Assembly: GCF_042651065.1 (NCBI RefSeq)
Contig: NZ_JBHSCH010000001.1
Location: forward strand, 186,001-250,000
Source: Pseudoroseomonas aestuarii
GTDB taxonomy: Bacteria; Pseudomonadota; Alphaproteobacteria; Acetobacterales; Acetobacteraceae
Direction of reading: 5' to 3'
Length of the DNA: 64,000 nucleotides
Numbering within the stretch: position 1 is the first letter of the stretch; each line of letters opens with the position of its first letter. Made by a program: the position numbers and the translations under genes. Of this stretch, positions 8,232-20,839 are shown piece by piece. Under the pieces are notes generated by a model, which saw nothing but the letters and a program-made list of their open reading frames with translations, did not search any database and was not told the origin of the DNA.

Positions 8232-8333
8232 GTGCTGGAAGGGCAGACGCCACGGTCGGGGACTGCGGAGTGGCCTCGCTTGCCGTGGCGTTGGCCTTCT
8301 TTCATCCGGTGCGTGGAGATAATGCCGGCATGA
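8232..8333 (+). CDS. Possible 33-residue upstream reading frame overlapping the pleD start
   Basis: A GTG start lies seven bases after GAGGAG plus spacer, and the stop TGA (8331-8333) overlaps the pleD ATG as ATGA. The product (MLEGQTPRSGTAEWPRLPWR...) matches nothing I know and has no signal or membrane segment. It may be a leader peptide coupling translation into pleD, or chance. It is reported because of the ribosome-binding site and the exact overlap. Confidence 0.3.
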   Translation: MLEGQTPRSGTAEWPRLPWRWPSFIRCVEIMPA

Positions 8334-9712
8334 GTGCGCGTATTCTGGTCGTTGACGACATTGCCGCCAATCTCCGCCTGCTCGAGGCGCGGCTGAACGC
8401 AGAATATTACGAGGTCGCACTGGCATCCTCGGGGCCGGAGGCCCTCCGCCGCGCCGAGGACTGGCTGCCGGACGTCATCCTGCTTGACGTGATGATGCCG
8501 GGCATGGACGGGTATGAGGTCTGCCGCCGGCTCAAGGCCAATTCGGTCACGGCGCATATCCCGGTGGTGATGGTGACCGCCCTGGTGGACCCGGCGGAGC
8601 GTGTCCGCGGCCTGGAGGCGGGGGCGGACGACTTCCTCTCCAAGCCGGTGGACCACGCCACGCTGTTCGCGCGCCTGCGGGCGCTGCTGCGGGTGAAGCA
8701 GGTGCTGGACGCCTTCCGCCTGCGCGCCGAGACGGCGAACGACCTGGGCTTCGAGCCGCAGCCGCGCCCCTCGGACGACATCGCCGGCGCCGTGGTGCTG
8801 CTGGCCACCGACGACCCCAACGAGGCGGAACTGATCGGCGAGGTACTGACCGCCGCCGCGGTGAGCCTGCACCAGGCGCGGGACAGCGCCGAGGCCTGGA
8901 CCATGCTGGGGCAGGGCGGCTTCGACGTGGCGCTGCTCAGCCTCTCGCTGGAAGGCGATTCCGGGCTGCGCCTGGCCTCCCGCCTGCGCGCGCAGGCCTC
9001 GACGCGCGACCTGCCGGTGATGCTCATCGCCGATGCCGACCAGCGGGCGCAGCTGCTGCGCGGCTTCGACCTCGGCGCCAACGACCATGTGTTCCGCCCC
9101 GTGGACCCGAACGAGCTGCGCGCGCGGCTGCGCAACCAGGTGCGCCGCAAGCGCTACCAGGAGCGGCTGCGCGCCGACCTGGACCGCTCCCTGGAGCTGG
9201 CGGTGACGGACAGCCTGACCGGGCTGCGCAACCGCCGCTACATCACCCGCCACCTGGAAGGGCTGCTGCGCGGCGGCCAGACGGCGCTGCTGCTGCTCGA
9301 CGTCGACCGCTTCAAGGCGGTGAACGATACCTATGGCCACGCGGCGGGCGATGTCGTGCTGAAGGTGGTCGCGCGGCGGATGAAGGAGCATCTGCGCGCC
9401 GTGGACGTGCTGGCCCGGTTCGGCGGCGAGGAGTTCGTCGTCGCCATGGCCAGCGCCACCGAGGAGGAGGCGATGCAGGTGGCCGAGCGGCTGCGCGCCG
9501 CGATATCCGAGGAGACGGTGCTGCTGGAGAACGGGATGTCCCTGCGCGTCACCGTCAGCATCGGGGTGGCGCTGGCGCTGCCGGGGGAGGATTTGCCGCG
9601 GCTGACCGCCGCCGCCGACGCGGCGCTCTACCGCGCCAAGGCGAATGGACGGGACCGGGTGGAACTGGCCAAGGGCGAGGACCACCACGCCTGCGATATC
9701 GGCGCCGCCTGA
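8330..9712 (+). CDS. pleD: PleD-family response regulator diguanylate cyclase
   Basis: 460 residues, like Caulobacter PleD. Two receiver domains precede a GGDEF cyclase that makes cyclic di-GMP from two GTP. In the first receiver (about 2-120), the acidic pair follows ILVVD and the phospho-acceptor is Asp53 in LLDVMMPGMDG. The second receiver (about 150-270) has serine at the acceptor position (ALLSLSLEGDSG), so it is an adaptor, as in PleD. The cyclase active site is RFGGEEFVVA, with an RAVD (RxxD) inhibitory site just upstream. The start is the ATG that overlaps the small upstream frame. No divK neighbour is present. Confidence 0.93.
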   Translation: MSARILVVDDIAANLRLLEARLNAEYYEVALASSGPEALRRAEDWLPDVILLDVMMPGMDGYEVCRRLKANSVTAHIPVVMVTALVDPAERVRGLEAGADDFLSKPVDHATLFARLRALLRVKQVLDAFRLRAETANDLGFEPQPRPSDDIAGAVVLLATDDPNEAELIGEVLTAAAVSLHQARDSAEAWTMLGQGGFDVALLSLSLEGDSGLRLASRLRAQASTRDLPVMLIADADQRAQLLRGFDLGANDHVFRPVDPNELRARLRNQVRRKRYQERLRADLDRSLELAVTDSLTGLRNRRYITRHLEGLLRGGQTALLLLDVDRFKAVNDTYGHAAGDVVLKVVARRMKEHLRAVDVLARFGGEEFVVAMASATEEEAMQVAERLRAAISEETVLLENGMSLRVTVSIGVALALPGEDLPRLTAAADAALYRAKANGRDRVELAKGEDHHACDIGAA

Positions 9713-9741
9713 CGGCGCCAGGGCAGGGGCCGCCCAAAGCA

Positions 9742-9775
9742 GCAAGGCCGCGCCCGGAGCCGGACGCGGCCTTGC
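9742..9775. terminator. Hairpin between convergent pleD and rpmG
   Basis: A perfect 11-base stem, GCAAGGCCGCG (9742-9752) with CGCGGCCTTGC (9765-9775), around a 12-base loop. It lies between the two convergent stops and could serve both strands. There is no clear T-run on either side. Confidence 0.6.
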
Positions 9776-9828
9776 CTCGATTCATCGGTCACCCGGCCCG
9801 AGGCAAGGCGCCCCGGGCCAGGGCGGAC

Positions 9829-9996
9829 TTACTTGATCTTGGACTCCCGGAACGCGACGTGCTTGCGGGCGACGGGATCGTACTTCCGCATCTCCATCTT
9901 GCCCGTCGTGTTGCGGGTGTTCTTCTTGGTCACATAGAAGTAGCCGGTGTCAGCGGTGCTGACGAGCTTGATCAGGATGGTGTTCGACTTGGCCAT
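9829..9996 (-). CDS. rpmG: Large ribosomal subunit protein bL33
   Basis: 55 residues, standard length. It begins MAKSNTILIKLVSTADTGYF and continues YVTKKNTRNTTGKMEMRKYDP, the family core, ending ESKIK. It lacks the CxxC pairs of zinc-binding bL33 versions, so it is the zinc-independent type. It is a monocistronic gene facing pleD, with its own promoter about 95 bases upstream. Confidence 0.97.
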   Translation of the reverse strand: MAKSNTILIKLVSTADTGYFYVTKKNTRNTTGKMEMRKYDPVARKHVAFRESKIK

Positions 9997-10091
9997 GACG
10001 ATCTTCCGTGGGCGCGGGGCGCACCGCTAGCAGGGGCGCCATCCGCCGGGCGGCACGTGGCCGCGCGCCCGGGTGCGACGCGAGAGGCCGC

Positions 10092-10119
10092 AACCTAGCC
10101 ATCTGGCCGCTCCAGTCAA
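10092..10119 (-). promoter_or_regulatory. Candidate promoter for rpmG
   Basis: Read on the minus strand: TTGACT (10119-10114), a 16-base spacer, then TAGGTT (10097-10092). It points into rpmG, whose ATG is at 9996. Confidence 0.5.
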
Positions 10120-10172
10120 GAGGAAGGTGGGATTCGGCGCCCGCCCCGGCGCCGGCTGAGGGGTCCAGGGGC

Positions 10173-11723
10173 TCATGGGTTGAGGGCGGTGCGGTAGGCG
10201 GCGGGGTTGTCGATCAGCGCGCGGGCGGCCTGCTGGTCCAGGTCGCGCTCCTCGGCCGGCGGGCAGGCGGCGCGCAGCGCCACCACCTCGCTGGCCGGCA
10301 CGGGGGCGCGGGCGCGGCGGGCGCGGTCCAGCACCGGCTGCATGGGCGAGGCGCCCTGGCCAAGCTGCTGCAGCGCCTGCTGGGTGGCTTCCAGGCCCAG
10401 GCTGGTGCACAGCGCCGGAATCACCCCCAGCCCCTGCACCGGCCAGCCCAGCGGCGCCAGCACGCGCGACCAGGAGATCAGCACCTCCGCCCCGTTCGGC
10501 AGCGGCACCACGATCTGGATCAGCCCCTTGCCCAGCGTGGCGCTGCCCACCACCACGGCACGCCCGCGGTCGCCCAGCGCGGCGGCCACGATCTCGGCGG
10601 CCGAGGCGGTGCGGCCATCCACCAGCACCACCACGGGGCGGGATTGCGCTAGGTCGCTGCCGCCGGCCTGCCACACCCGGCGGGCATCGGGGTGGCGCCC
10701 GGCGCTCTGCGCCACCACGCCGCTGTTGAGGAAGGCGTCGGCCACGCCCATCGCCTGGGTCAGGATGCCGCCACGGTTGCCACGCAGGTCCAGCACCACG
10801 CCGCGCGGCGGGCCCGGCGCCGCGAAGGCGTTGTTCAGCGCCTCGGCCAGCTGCTCGGTGGTGACGGCGGAGAAGACGCTGATGCGGGCCCACAGGATGC
10901 CGTCCAGCACATCCGTGCGCAGGCTGCGCAGCACCTCGCTTGGGCGGCGCAGCACCAGGGTCAGGCGCTGGTTGCCCCGCCGCAGGCTGAGCCGCACCTG
11001 CGTGTCGGGCGGCCCCTCCAGCAGCTCCGCGGCCTGGGTGATGCGCCGGGCGGAGACGGGAATGCCGTCGATCGCCAGCAGCGTGTCGCCCTCGCGCAGC
11101 CCGGCGCGGCGCGCCTCCCCCTCCGCCTCCAGCGCGGCGACGACGACGCTGCCGCGCGGCCCGCTGGCCACCCGCAGCCCGAGGCCGGACTGGCCCACCC
11201 GGCGTTGCCGCGCCTCCCAGGCTTCCTCGGCGGTGATGTAGCGGCTGTAGGGGTCGAGATGGTTGAACACCTCGTCGAACCCCGCCTGGATCAGCCGCTC
11301 CATCCCGGCGCGGCGCAGCTGCGGCGAATGCGCCCAGGCCTGGGCGTAAAGGCGGGAGAGGGTTTCCCCGAGCTGCTCGGCCGGTTCGCGCGCGGCCAGG
11401 TCGGGCCGCCCCTGCGGCGCCAGGGCCGAGCTGGGCAGCGGCGCCTCGGCCAGCAGGGCGCCGCCCAGATACAGCCGCAGCAGCCCGCCCTGCACCTCGG
11501 CGGTGAGGCCGGTATCCACCGCCCCCAGCCCGCGCAGCGACCACAGCGCCATCTCCTCCGGCGCCGCGACTTCCAGATGGCGCTCGATGATGGCCTCGAA
11601 CGCCTCCCGCAGCACCACGCGGGTGAGGCTGCGGGAGAAGCCGGTCTCGGCCTGGGCCAGGGCGAGGCCGGGCGCCAGCGGCCCGGCCAGCAACAGGGCG
11701 AGGGCCAGCAGCCGCGCCAGCAT
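10173..11723 (-). CDS. S41 family (carboxy-terminal processing) peptidase
   Basis: 516 residues. An N-terminal signal peptide (MLARLLALALLLAGPLAPGLALA) sends it to the periplasm. A PDZ domain spans about 175-262, and the S41 protease domain follows. The catalytic dyad appears to be Ser374 (GRTASAAEI) and Lys399 (TLGKG), as in CtpA and tail-specific proteases. An in-frame ATG lies upstream, but MLARLL starts exactly at the signal peptide. It lies 56 bases downstream of rnr and is probably cotranscribed. The substrate is unknown; C-terminal trimming of envelope proteins is the family role. Confidence 0.88.
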   Translation of the reverse strand: MLARLLALALLLAGPLAPGLALAQAETGFSRSLTRVVLREAFEAIIERHLEVAAPEEMALWSLRGLGAVDTGLTAEVQGGLLRLYLGGALLAEAPLPSSALAPQGRPDLAAREPAEQLGETLSRLYAQAWAHSPQLRRAGMERLIQAGFDEVFNHLDPYSRYITAEEAWEARQRRVGQSGLGLRVASGPRGSVVVAALEAEGEARRAGLREGDTLLAIDGIPVSARRITQAAELLEGPPDTQVRLSLRRGNQRLTLVLRRPSEVLRSLRTDVLDGILWARISVFSAVTTEQLAEALNNAFAAPGPPRGVVLDLRGNRGGILTQAMGVADAFLNSGVVAQSAGRHPDARRVWQAGGSDLAQSRPVVVLVDGRTASAAEIVAAALGDRGRAVVVGSATLGKGLIQIVVPLPNGAEVLISWSRVLAPLGWPVQGLGVIPALCTSLGLEATQQALQQLGQGASPMQPVLDRARRARAPVPASEVVALRAACPPAEERDLDQQAARALIDNPAAYRTALNP

Positions 11724-11779
11724 CCGGGCGTGGAGGGCGGTGGCCCGCCCGTGGCATGGCAGGGGCGGGGTGGCGATGG

Positions 11780-13990
11780 CTAGCGCGGCCTGGCTCCGCG
11801 CGCCGGCGGCTTGCCGGGGGTGCCCTTGGGCGGCCCGCGCCGGATGCGGCTGCGGCGGGCGCCCGGCACCGGCGGGGTGGCACCGAGCAGCTCGAACACC
11901 AGGCCGCCGGTCAGCGGCATCGCCTCGGCTAGGCGCACCTCCACGGGCTGTCCCAGGCTGAAGGACAGGCGCGTGTGGCGGCCGGAAAGCCGGCGCGCGG
12001 CTTCCTCGTAGGTCCATTGATCGTCCGGCAGGGATGAGGACGGCACGAGTCCCCCCGCGCCGTTCTCCGTGAGCGTGACGAACAGGCCGAAGCGTGTCAC
12101 CCCCGAAATCCGCGCCTCGAACATGCCGCCGACGCGGGACGCCATGTGCAGCGTCAGGTAGCGCTCCACCGCCTCGCGCTCGGCGGCGGCGGCGCGGCGC
12201 TCGGTGCGGGTGATGTGCTCCGCCGTGTCCGGCAGGCGGGCCGTCTCCGCCTCCTCCAGCCCGCCCTCGCCGAGCTTCAGGCCGCGCACCAGGGCGCGGT
12301 GGACGACGAGATCGGCGTAGCGGCGGATCGGGCTGGTGAAATGCGCGTAGCGGGCGAGCGCCAGGCCGAAATGCCCGGCATTGTCCGGCGCGTACTCGGC
12401 CTGGGACTGGGCGCGCAGCACCGTCTCGTGCACCAGCCGTGCCTCGGGCCGCTCCGCCACCTGATCGAGCAGGCGGGCGAAGTCGCGCGGGTGGATCCGG
12501 TCGGAAGCGGGCAGGCCGAGCTCCATGGCCTCGAGGAACTGGCGCAGCGCCTCCAGCTTCTCGTCGGAGGGGCGCTCATGCACGCGGTAGAGCAGGGGCT
12601 GGTGGCGGCGCTCCAGCTCCTCCGCCGCGCAGACATTGGCGGCCACCATGAATTCCTCGATCAGCCGGTGGGAATCGAGGCGCTGGCGCGGCACCACGTC
12701 GCGCACCGTGCCATCCCCGGCCAGCAGAACGCGGCGCTCGGGCAGGTCGAGGTCCAGCGTGCCGCGCCGCTCGCGCGCCGCCGCCAGGGCGGCGTAGGCG
12801 CCATACAGCGCGTCGATCTCGGCCATGGGCAGGGCGGCGTCGGTGGCCGTCCGGCTGGCCTGCACCTGCTCGTAGGTGAGGCGGGCGAGGGAGCGCATCA
12901 GCCCGCGGCCGAAGCGGTGGCCGGTCTTCTGGCCCTGGGCGTCGAAGGTCATCTCGACGAAGAGACAGCCGCGCTCCTCGCCCGGGCGCAGGCTGCACAG
13001 CCCGTTGGAGAGCGCCTCGGGCAGCATCGGCACGACGCGGTCGGGGAAATAGACGCTGTTGCCGCGCTCCCAGGCGGCGCCGTCGAGCGCGCTGCCGGGG
13101 CGGACGTAGTGCGCCACATCGGCGATGGCCACCACCACGCGCCAGCCGCCGCCCTCGGCGGTGGCCCAGACGGCGTCGTCGAAATCCCGCGCATCCTCGC
13201 CGTCGATCGTCACCAGCGGCAGCGCGCGCAGATCCTCGCGGCCTTCCGCGCCCACGGGGCGGGCGCGCTCCGCCTCGGCCAGCGCGCCGGGCGGGAAGGC
13301 CTCCGGGATGCGGTGGGCGTGGATGCAGAGCATCGAGACGGCGCGCGGCGCGTCGAGCGGCCCCAGCCGCTCGGTCACCCGCGCCGGGCGCAGGCCGAGC
13401 GGGCTGCCGGGCAGCGCCTCGGCCAGCACCAGCTCGCCGGGCTCGGCGCCCAGGCTGTCCGCGGGCGCCACGCTCCATTCCTGGCGCTGGCGGCGGTCGG
13501 TGGGCTGGATGCGCCCCTCCTGGTAGACGCCCAGGATGCGCGCCGGGCCGCCGCCGATGCGCTTGAAGGTGCGGCCCTCGTAGCGCCCGCCGCCCAGCGG
13601 CTTCACCCGCGCCAGGATGCGCTCGCCGGGGGCCAGGGCGGGCTGGCCGGGGCGCTCGGGGCGCATCAGCACGAGCGGCGGGCGGCCGCGGCCCTCCCAG
13701 CGGATCGGGCGGGCGAGGGGCTCGCCATCGGCATCGGTGCCGAACACCTCCAGCGGCACCATCTCGGGCAGGGCGCCACCCCCGGCGGGGCGGGCGCCGG
13801 CCTCGGGCACCCAGCCCTCCTCCTCCAGCGCCTTCATCAGCGCGCGCAGGGCCGGGCGCTGCTCCACGCCCAGCCCGAAATGCCGGGCGATCTCGCTCTT
13901 GCCCACGCGGCCGCTTGCCTCCCGCAGGAAGCGCCGCAGCGCCTCACGCGAGGGAAGCTCCGGGCCGGGCGCCGCGTCCTCGCCCGGCAC
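11780..13990 (-). CDS. rnr: Ribonuclease R
   Basis: 736 residues. It is a processive 3'-5' exoribonuclease that can degrade structured RNA. In order there is a helix-turn-helix (about 12-45, GRVGKSEIARHFGLG), cold-shock-like domains, the RNB catalytic domain starting near 265 with TIDGEDARDFDDAV (metal-binding aspartates), and an S1 domain near 640-710 (GGMFEARISGVTRFGLFV). A basic tail RRSRIRRGPPKGTPGKPP ends the protein. Only three bases separate it from the topA stop upstream, so they form one operon. Confidence 0.95.
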   Translation of the reverse strand: MPGEDAAPGPELPSREALRRFLREASGRVGKSEIARHFGLGVEQRPALRALMKALEEEGWVPEAGARPAGGGALPEMVPLEVFGTDADGEPLARPIRWEGRGRPPLVLMRPERPGQPALAPGERILARVKPLGGGRYEGRTFKRIGGGPARILGVYQEGRIQPTDRRQRQEWSVAPADSLGAEPGELVLAEALPGSPLGLRPARVTERLGPLDAPRAVSMLCIHAHRIPEAFPPGALAEAERARPVGAEGREDLRALPLVTIDGEDARDFDDAVWATAEGGGWRVVVAIADVAHYVRPGSALDGAAWERGNSVYFPDRVVPMLPEALSNGLCSLRPGEERGCLFVEMTFDAQGQKTGHRFGRGLMRSLARLTYEQVQASRTATDAALPMAEIDALYGAYAALAAARERRGTLDLDLPERRVLLAGDGTVRDVVPRQRLDSHRLIEEFMVAANVCAAEELERRHQPLLYRVHERPSDEKLEALRQFLEAMELGLPASDRIHPRDFARLLDQVAERPEARLVHETVLRAQSQAEYAPDNAGHFGLALARYAHFTSPIRRYADLVVHRALVRGLKLGEGGLEEAETARLPDTAEHITRTERRAAAAEREAVERYLTLHMASRVGGMFEARISGVTRFGLFVTLTENGAGGLVPSSSLPDDQWTYEEAARRLSGRHTRLSFSLGQPVEVRLAEAMPLTGGLVFELLGATPPVPGARRSRIRRGPPKGTPGKPPARGARPR

Positions 13991-13993
13991 CGG

Positions 13994-16738
<2,745 letters not shown>

Positions 16739-16797
16739 GGCAGGTGTGCTGCGCTCTCTCTGGCCACCTGGGGCGGCGTTCTGGTCAGGCGTTGTCT

Positions 16798-17906
16798 CTA
16801 CCGTAATCCGCTGCGGACCACGCGGTTGCCCGGCAGGGCTTCTATACGTCCCTCCAGCTCCAGATCGAGCAGGATTGCTTGCACCGCAGCAGGGGAGAGG
16901 TGGCAGCGTCGCAGCAACTCGTCAACCACAACTGGTGCTGCTCCTATTAAATCAAGGACTTGCGCCATCTCTGCGGGAAGCGCCGCGGGGTCGGGGCCGG
17001 GCGCGGCCGGGTGCGCGGGGGCGCGGGCGGGGCGGAACAGGGGGGCCGCGCGCGGCGCCTCGGGCAGATTCTCCAGCACGTCCTCCGCCCGCTCGACGAG
17101 GTGCGCGCCCTGGCGCAGCAGGTCGTTGGAGCCGGCGCAGCGCGGGTCGAGCGGGCTGCCGGGCACGGCGAACACCTCGCGCCCCGCCTCCAGCGCCAGC
17201 CGCGCCGTCATCAGCGTGCCGGAGCGATAGGCCGCCTCCACCACCACCACGCCCAGGCTGAGGCCGGCGATGATGCGGTTGCGGCGCGGGAAGTGCCGGG
17301 CGATGGGCGCCGTGCCGAGCGGCGCCTCGGCCACCACGGCGCCGCGCTCGGCGATCAGCCCCTGCAGCTCCAGGTGCTCGGGCGGGTAGGGCACGTCCAG
17401 CCCGCCGGGAATGACGGCGATGGTGGCGCCCGCCCGCAGCGCGCCTCGGTGCGCCGCGCCGTCGATGCCACGCGCCAGGCCGGAGGTGACGGTGATGCCG
17501 GCGGCGGCCAGCGCCTCGGCCAGTTCCTCCGCCATGCGGCGGCCAAGGCCGGAGCTGTTGCGCGCCCCCACCAGCGCCACCTGCGGCGCCAGCAGCAGCG
17601 CCGGGTCCCCCACCACGGCCAGCGCCGGCGGCGCGTCCGGCAACAGCGCCAGGAGAGGGGGATAATCCTCATCGCCCAGGAACAGGAAGCGGCCGCCCAT
17701 CTCGGCCACCGCCGCCATCTCCCGCGCCACGGCGGCCTCCGGCGCGGGGCGGTAGGGGGTGCCGCCGCGCGCCGGCAGGCCGGGCACCGCCGCCAGCGCG
17801 GCGGCGCCGGAGCCGTGCCGGGCCAGCAGCTTCTGGAAGGCGATGGGGCCGATCCCCTCGGTGCGCGCCAGCCGCAGCAGGGCCAGCGCCTCGGCCGCGT
17901 TCCGCG

Positions 17907-17910
<4 letters not shown>
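16798..17910 (-). CDS. dprA: DNA-processing protein DprA (Smf)
   Basis: 370 residues. It loads RecA on incoming single-stranded DNA during transformation. An N-terminal helical part is followed by the Rossmann-like core: VALVGARNSSGLGRRMAEEL, SGLARGIDGAAHRGAL, PGGLDVPYPPEH and FPRRNRIIAGLSLGVVVVEA. A C-terminal winged-helix segment (residues about 305-370) ends the protein. The start is GTG overlapping the plsY stop by four bases. Presence does not prove competence, since dprA is widespread in non-transformable species. Confidence 0.94.
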
Positions 17911-18508
<598 letters not shown>

Positions 18509-18512
<4 letters not shown>

Positions 18513-19807
18513 CCGAACACCCGCCGCCCGGCCTTCCAGGTGCCCAGCACCCGGCCTTCCAGCGCCCGTCCGTCGAAGGGCGAGTTCTGCGCCTTGCCGG
18601 GCAGCTTGCCGGCCTCGACCTTCCAGGCCCGCTCGGGGTCGAGCAGCAGCAGGTCGGCCGGCGCGCCGCGCTCAAGCCGGCCCACCGGCAGGCCGAGCAG
18701 GGCGGCGGGGCGGCAGGTCAGCAGGGCCAGGGCCTGGAGCAGCGTCAGGTCGCCGCCATGCACGCGGGAGAGGGTGATGCCGAGCAGCGTGGCCAGCCCC
18801 GTGCCGCCGGCCGAGGCCTGGGCGAAAGGCAGGCGCTTGTCGTCGGCATCGGCCGGCTGGTGGTCGGAGGCGATGGCATCGATCGTGCCGTCGGCCAGGG
18901 CCGCCACCACGGCCAGCCGGTCCGCCTCCCGCCGCAGGGGCGGGGAGAGCTTGGCGTAGGTGCGGAAATCGCCGATCGCCGTCTCGTTCAGGTCGAAATA
19001 GGGCGGCGCGGTGTCGCAGGTGACGCGCAGCCCCTCGGCCTTGGCGGCCCGGATCAGGTCGAGCGCCGCGCCGGTGGAGACATGAGCGAAGTGGACATGG
19101 CCGCCGGTGATGCGGGCCAGCGCGATGTCGCGCGCCACCATGATGGCCTCGGCCGCGGGGGGGATGCCGGCGAGGCCGAGCCGGGTGGCCAGCTCGCCCT
19201 CGGTGGCGACGCCGCCGCGTGCCAGGGAAGGCTCCTCCGGGTGCTGCACCACGAAGCTGCCGAAGGCGCGGGCATAGGAGAGGGCGATGCGCATGGTGCG
19301 CGCGCTGCCGATGGCGTGGCGCCCGTCGCTGAAGGCGATGGCGCCGGCCTCGCGCAGCAGGCCGTATTCCGAGATCTCCTGGCCGGCGCAACCCTTGGTG
19401 GCGGCGCCATAGGGCAGGATGGAGAGGCTGCCGGTGGCCTCGCCCCGGCGCAGGATGAACTGCAGCAGGGCGGCGTCGTCCAGCGCCGGCTGGGTGTCGG
19501 GCAGGGCGCAGAGGGTGGTGATGCCGCCCGCCGCCGCCGCCAGCGCCGCGCTCTCGATGGTCTCGCGATATTCCGCGCCGGGCTCGCCCAGGGCGGCGCG
19601 CATGTCGACCAGCCCCGGCGCCAGCACGGCGCCGCCGCAATCGATGGTCTCGGCCCCCTCCGGGTTGCCGAGCGCGCCACCATGATCGGCGATGACGCCG
19701 CGGCTGACCAGCAGGCTGCCCGGCGCATCCAGCCCCGAGGCGGGGTCGATCAGGCGGGCGTTGATGAACAGCGTGTCGCGGGGGGTGTCGTGCATGGGGG
19801 CGGTCAC
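18509..19807 (-). CDS. Dihydroorotase-like protein, metal ligands missing (probable non-catalytic PyrC homologue)
   Basis: 432 residues, amidohydrolase fold similar to class I dihydroorotase. The diagnostic DxHxH metal site reads GLVDMRAALGEPG, so both histidines are replaced (Arg70, Ala72). The HCED-like position reads HPEEP, and the usual TPHH segment is CDTAPPYFDL. HVST and SDHQP remain. The enzyme is therefore probably inactive, like the PyrC' subunits that hold aspartate carbamoyltransferase together in Pseudomonas. It directly follows pyrB, and its GTG start overlaps the pyrB stop (GTGA). An internal ATG at 19795 is the alternative start. An active pyrC should exist elsewhere. Confidence 0.85.
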
Positions 19808-20748
19808 AGCCGGGCGTTCCGGCGCATGTTGCGCGAGAGGATGTCGAGCACCGCCATGCGGACGGCGACGCCCATCTCCACCTGCTCGCCGATGACGCTG
19901 CGCGCCGGGTCGTCGGCAATGGCGCTGTCGATCTCGACGCCGCGATTCATCGGGCCGGGGTGCATGACGATGGCATCCGGCTTCGCATGCGCCAGCTTGG
20001 CGGCATCGAGCCCGTAGAAGCGGAAGAACTCCCGCGCCGAGGGCACCAGCCCGCCGGCCATGCGCTCCTTCTGCAGGCGCAGCATCATCACCACGTCGGC
20101 GTCGCGCAGGCCGGCCTTCATGTCGTGGAACACCTCGACGCCCATCCGCGCCGCCTCGGCCGGGATCAGCGTCGGCGGCCCCACCACGCGCACCCGGCAG
20201 TTCATGGCGCTGAGCAGGTGGATGTTGCTGCGCGCCACCCGGCTGTGCAGCACGTCGCCGCAGATGGCGACGGTGAGGTTCTCCAGCCGGCCCTTGCGGC
20301 GGCGGATGGTCAGCGCGTCGAGCAGCGCCTGGGTCGGGTGCTCGTGCGTGCCGTCGCCGGCGTTGATCACCGCGGCATCGACCTTCTGGCTCAGCAGGGC
20401 GGGCGCGCCGGACTGCGCGTGGCGCACCACCAGCAGGTCGCAATGCATGGCGTTCAGGGTGGAGGCGGTGTCGAGCAGCGTCTCCCCCTTGTTCACGCTG
20501 GACTGGCTGACGGACATGTTGATCACGTCCGCGCCCAGCCGCTTGCCCGCCAGCTCGAAGCTGGTGCGGGTGCGGGTGCTGTCCTCGAAGAACAGGTTGA
20601 TCAGCGTCTGGCCCTTGAGCAGGTCGCGCTGGGTCTTCCCGCTGCGGTTGAGCAGGGCATAGGATTCCGCCAGATCCAGGAGATCGGCGATATAGGGCGG
20701 CTCCAGCCCTTGCAGGGCCAGGAGGTGCCGGTGAGGAAAGGGCAGCAT
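19804..20748 (-). CDS. pyrB: Aspartate carbamoyltransferase catalytic subunit
   Basis: 314 residues. It condenses carbamoyl phosphate and aspartate, the first committed step of pyrimidine synthesis. The carbamoyl-phosphate site FFEDSTRTRTSFELAGKRLG is intact. HPTQALLDALTI and a late HPGPMNRGVEID loop also match the family. It is first in a five-gene run: pyrB, dihydroorotase-like, plsY, dprA, topA. No regulatory pyrI chain is nearby. The non-catalytic dihydroorotase homologue downstream is the likely assembly partner (inference). Confidence 0.96.
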   Translation of the reverse strand: MLPFPHRHLLALQGLEPPYIADLLDLAESYALLNRSGKTQRDLLKGQTLINLFFEDSTRTRTSFELAGKRLGADVINMSVSQSSVNKGETLLDTASTLNAMHCDLLVVRHAQSGAPALLSQKVDAAVINAGDGTHEHPTQALLDALTIRRRKGRLENLTVAICGDVLHSRVARSNIHLLSAMNCRVRVVGPPTLIPAEAARMGVEVFHDMKAGLRDADVVMMLRLQKERMAGGLVPSAREFFRFYGLDAAKLAHAKPDAIVMHPGPMNRGVEIDSAIADDPARSVIGEQVEMGVAVRMAVLDILSRNMRRNARL

Positions 20749-20839
20749 GCGGGACCAGTCCGGCTAGAGGCGGGGGACCATAGCCATACGTGCGCCGCGC
20801 CGGAAGGGCCGGCCGCCACCCTCGCGCCGGCCGCAGTGC

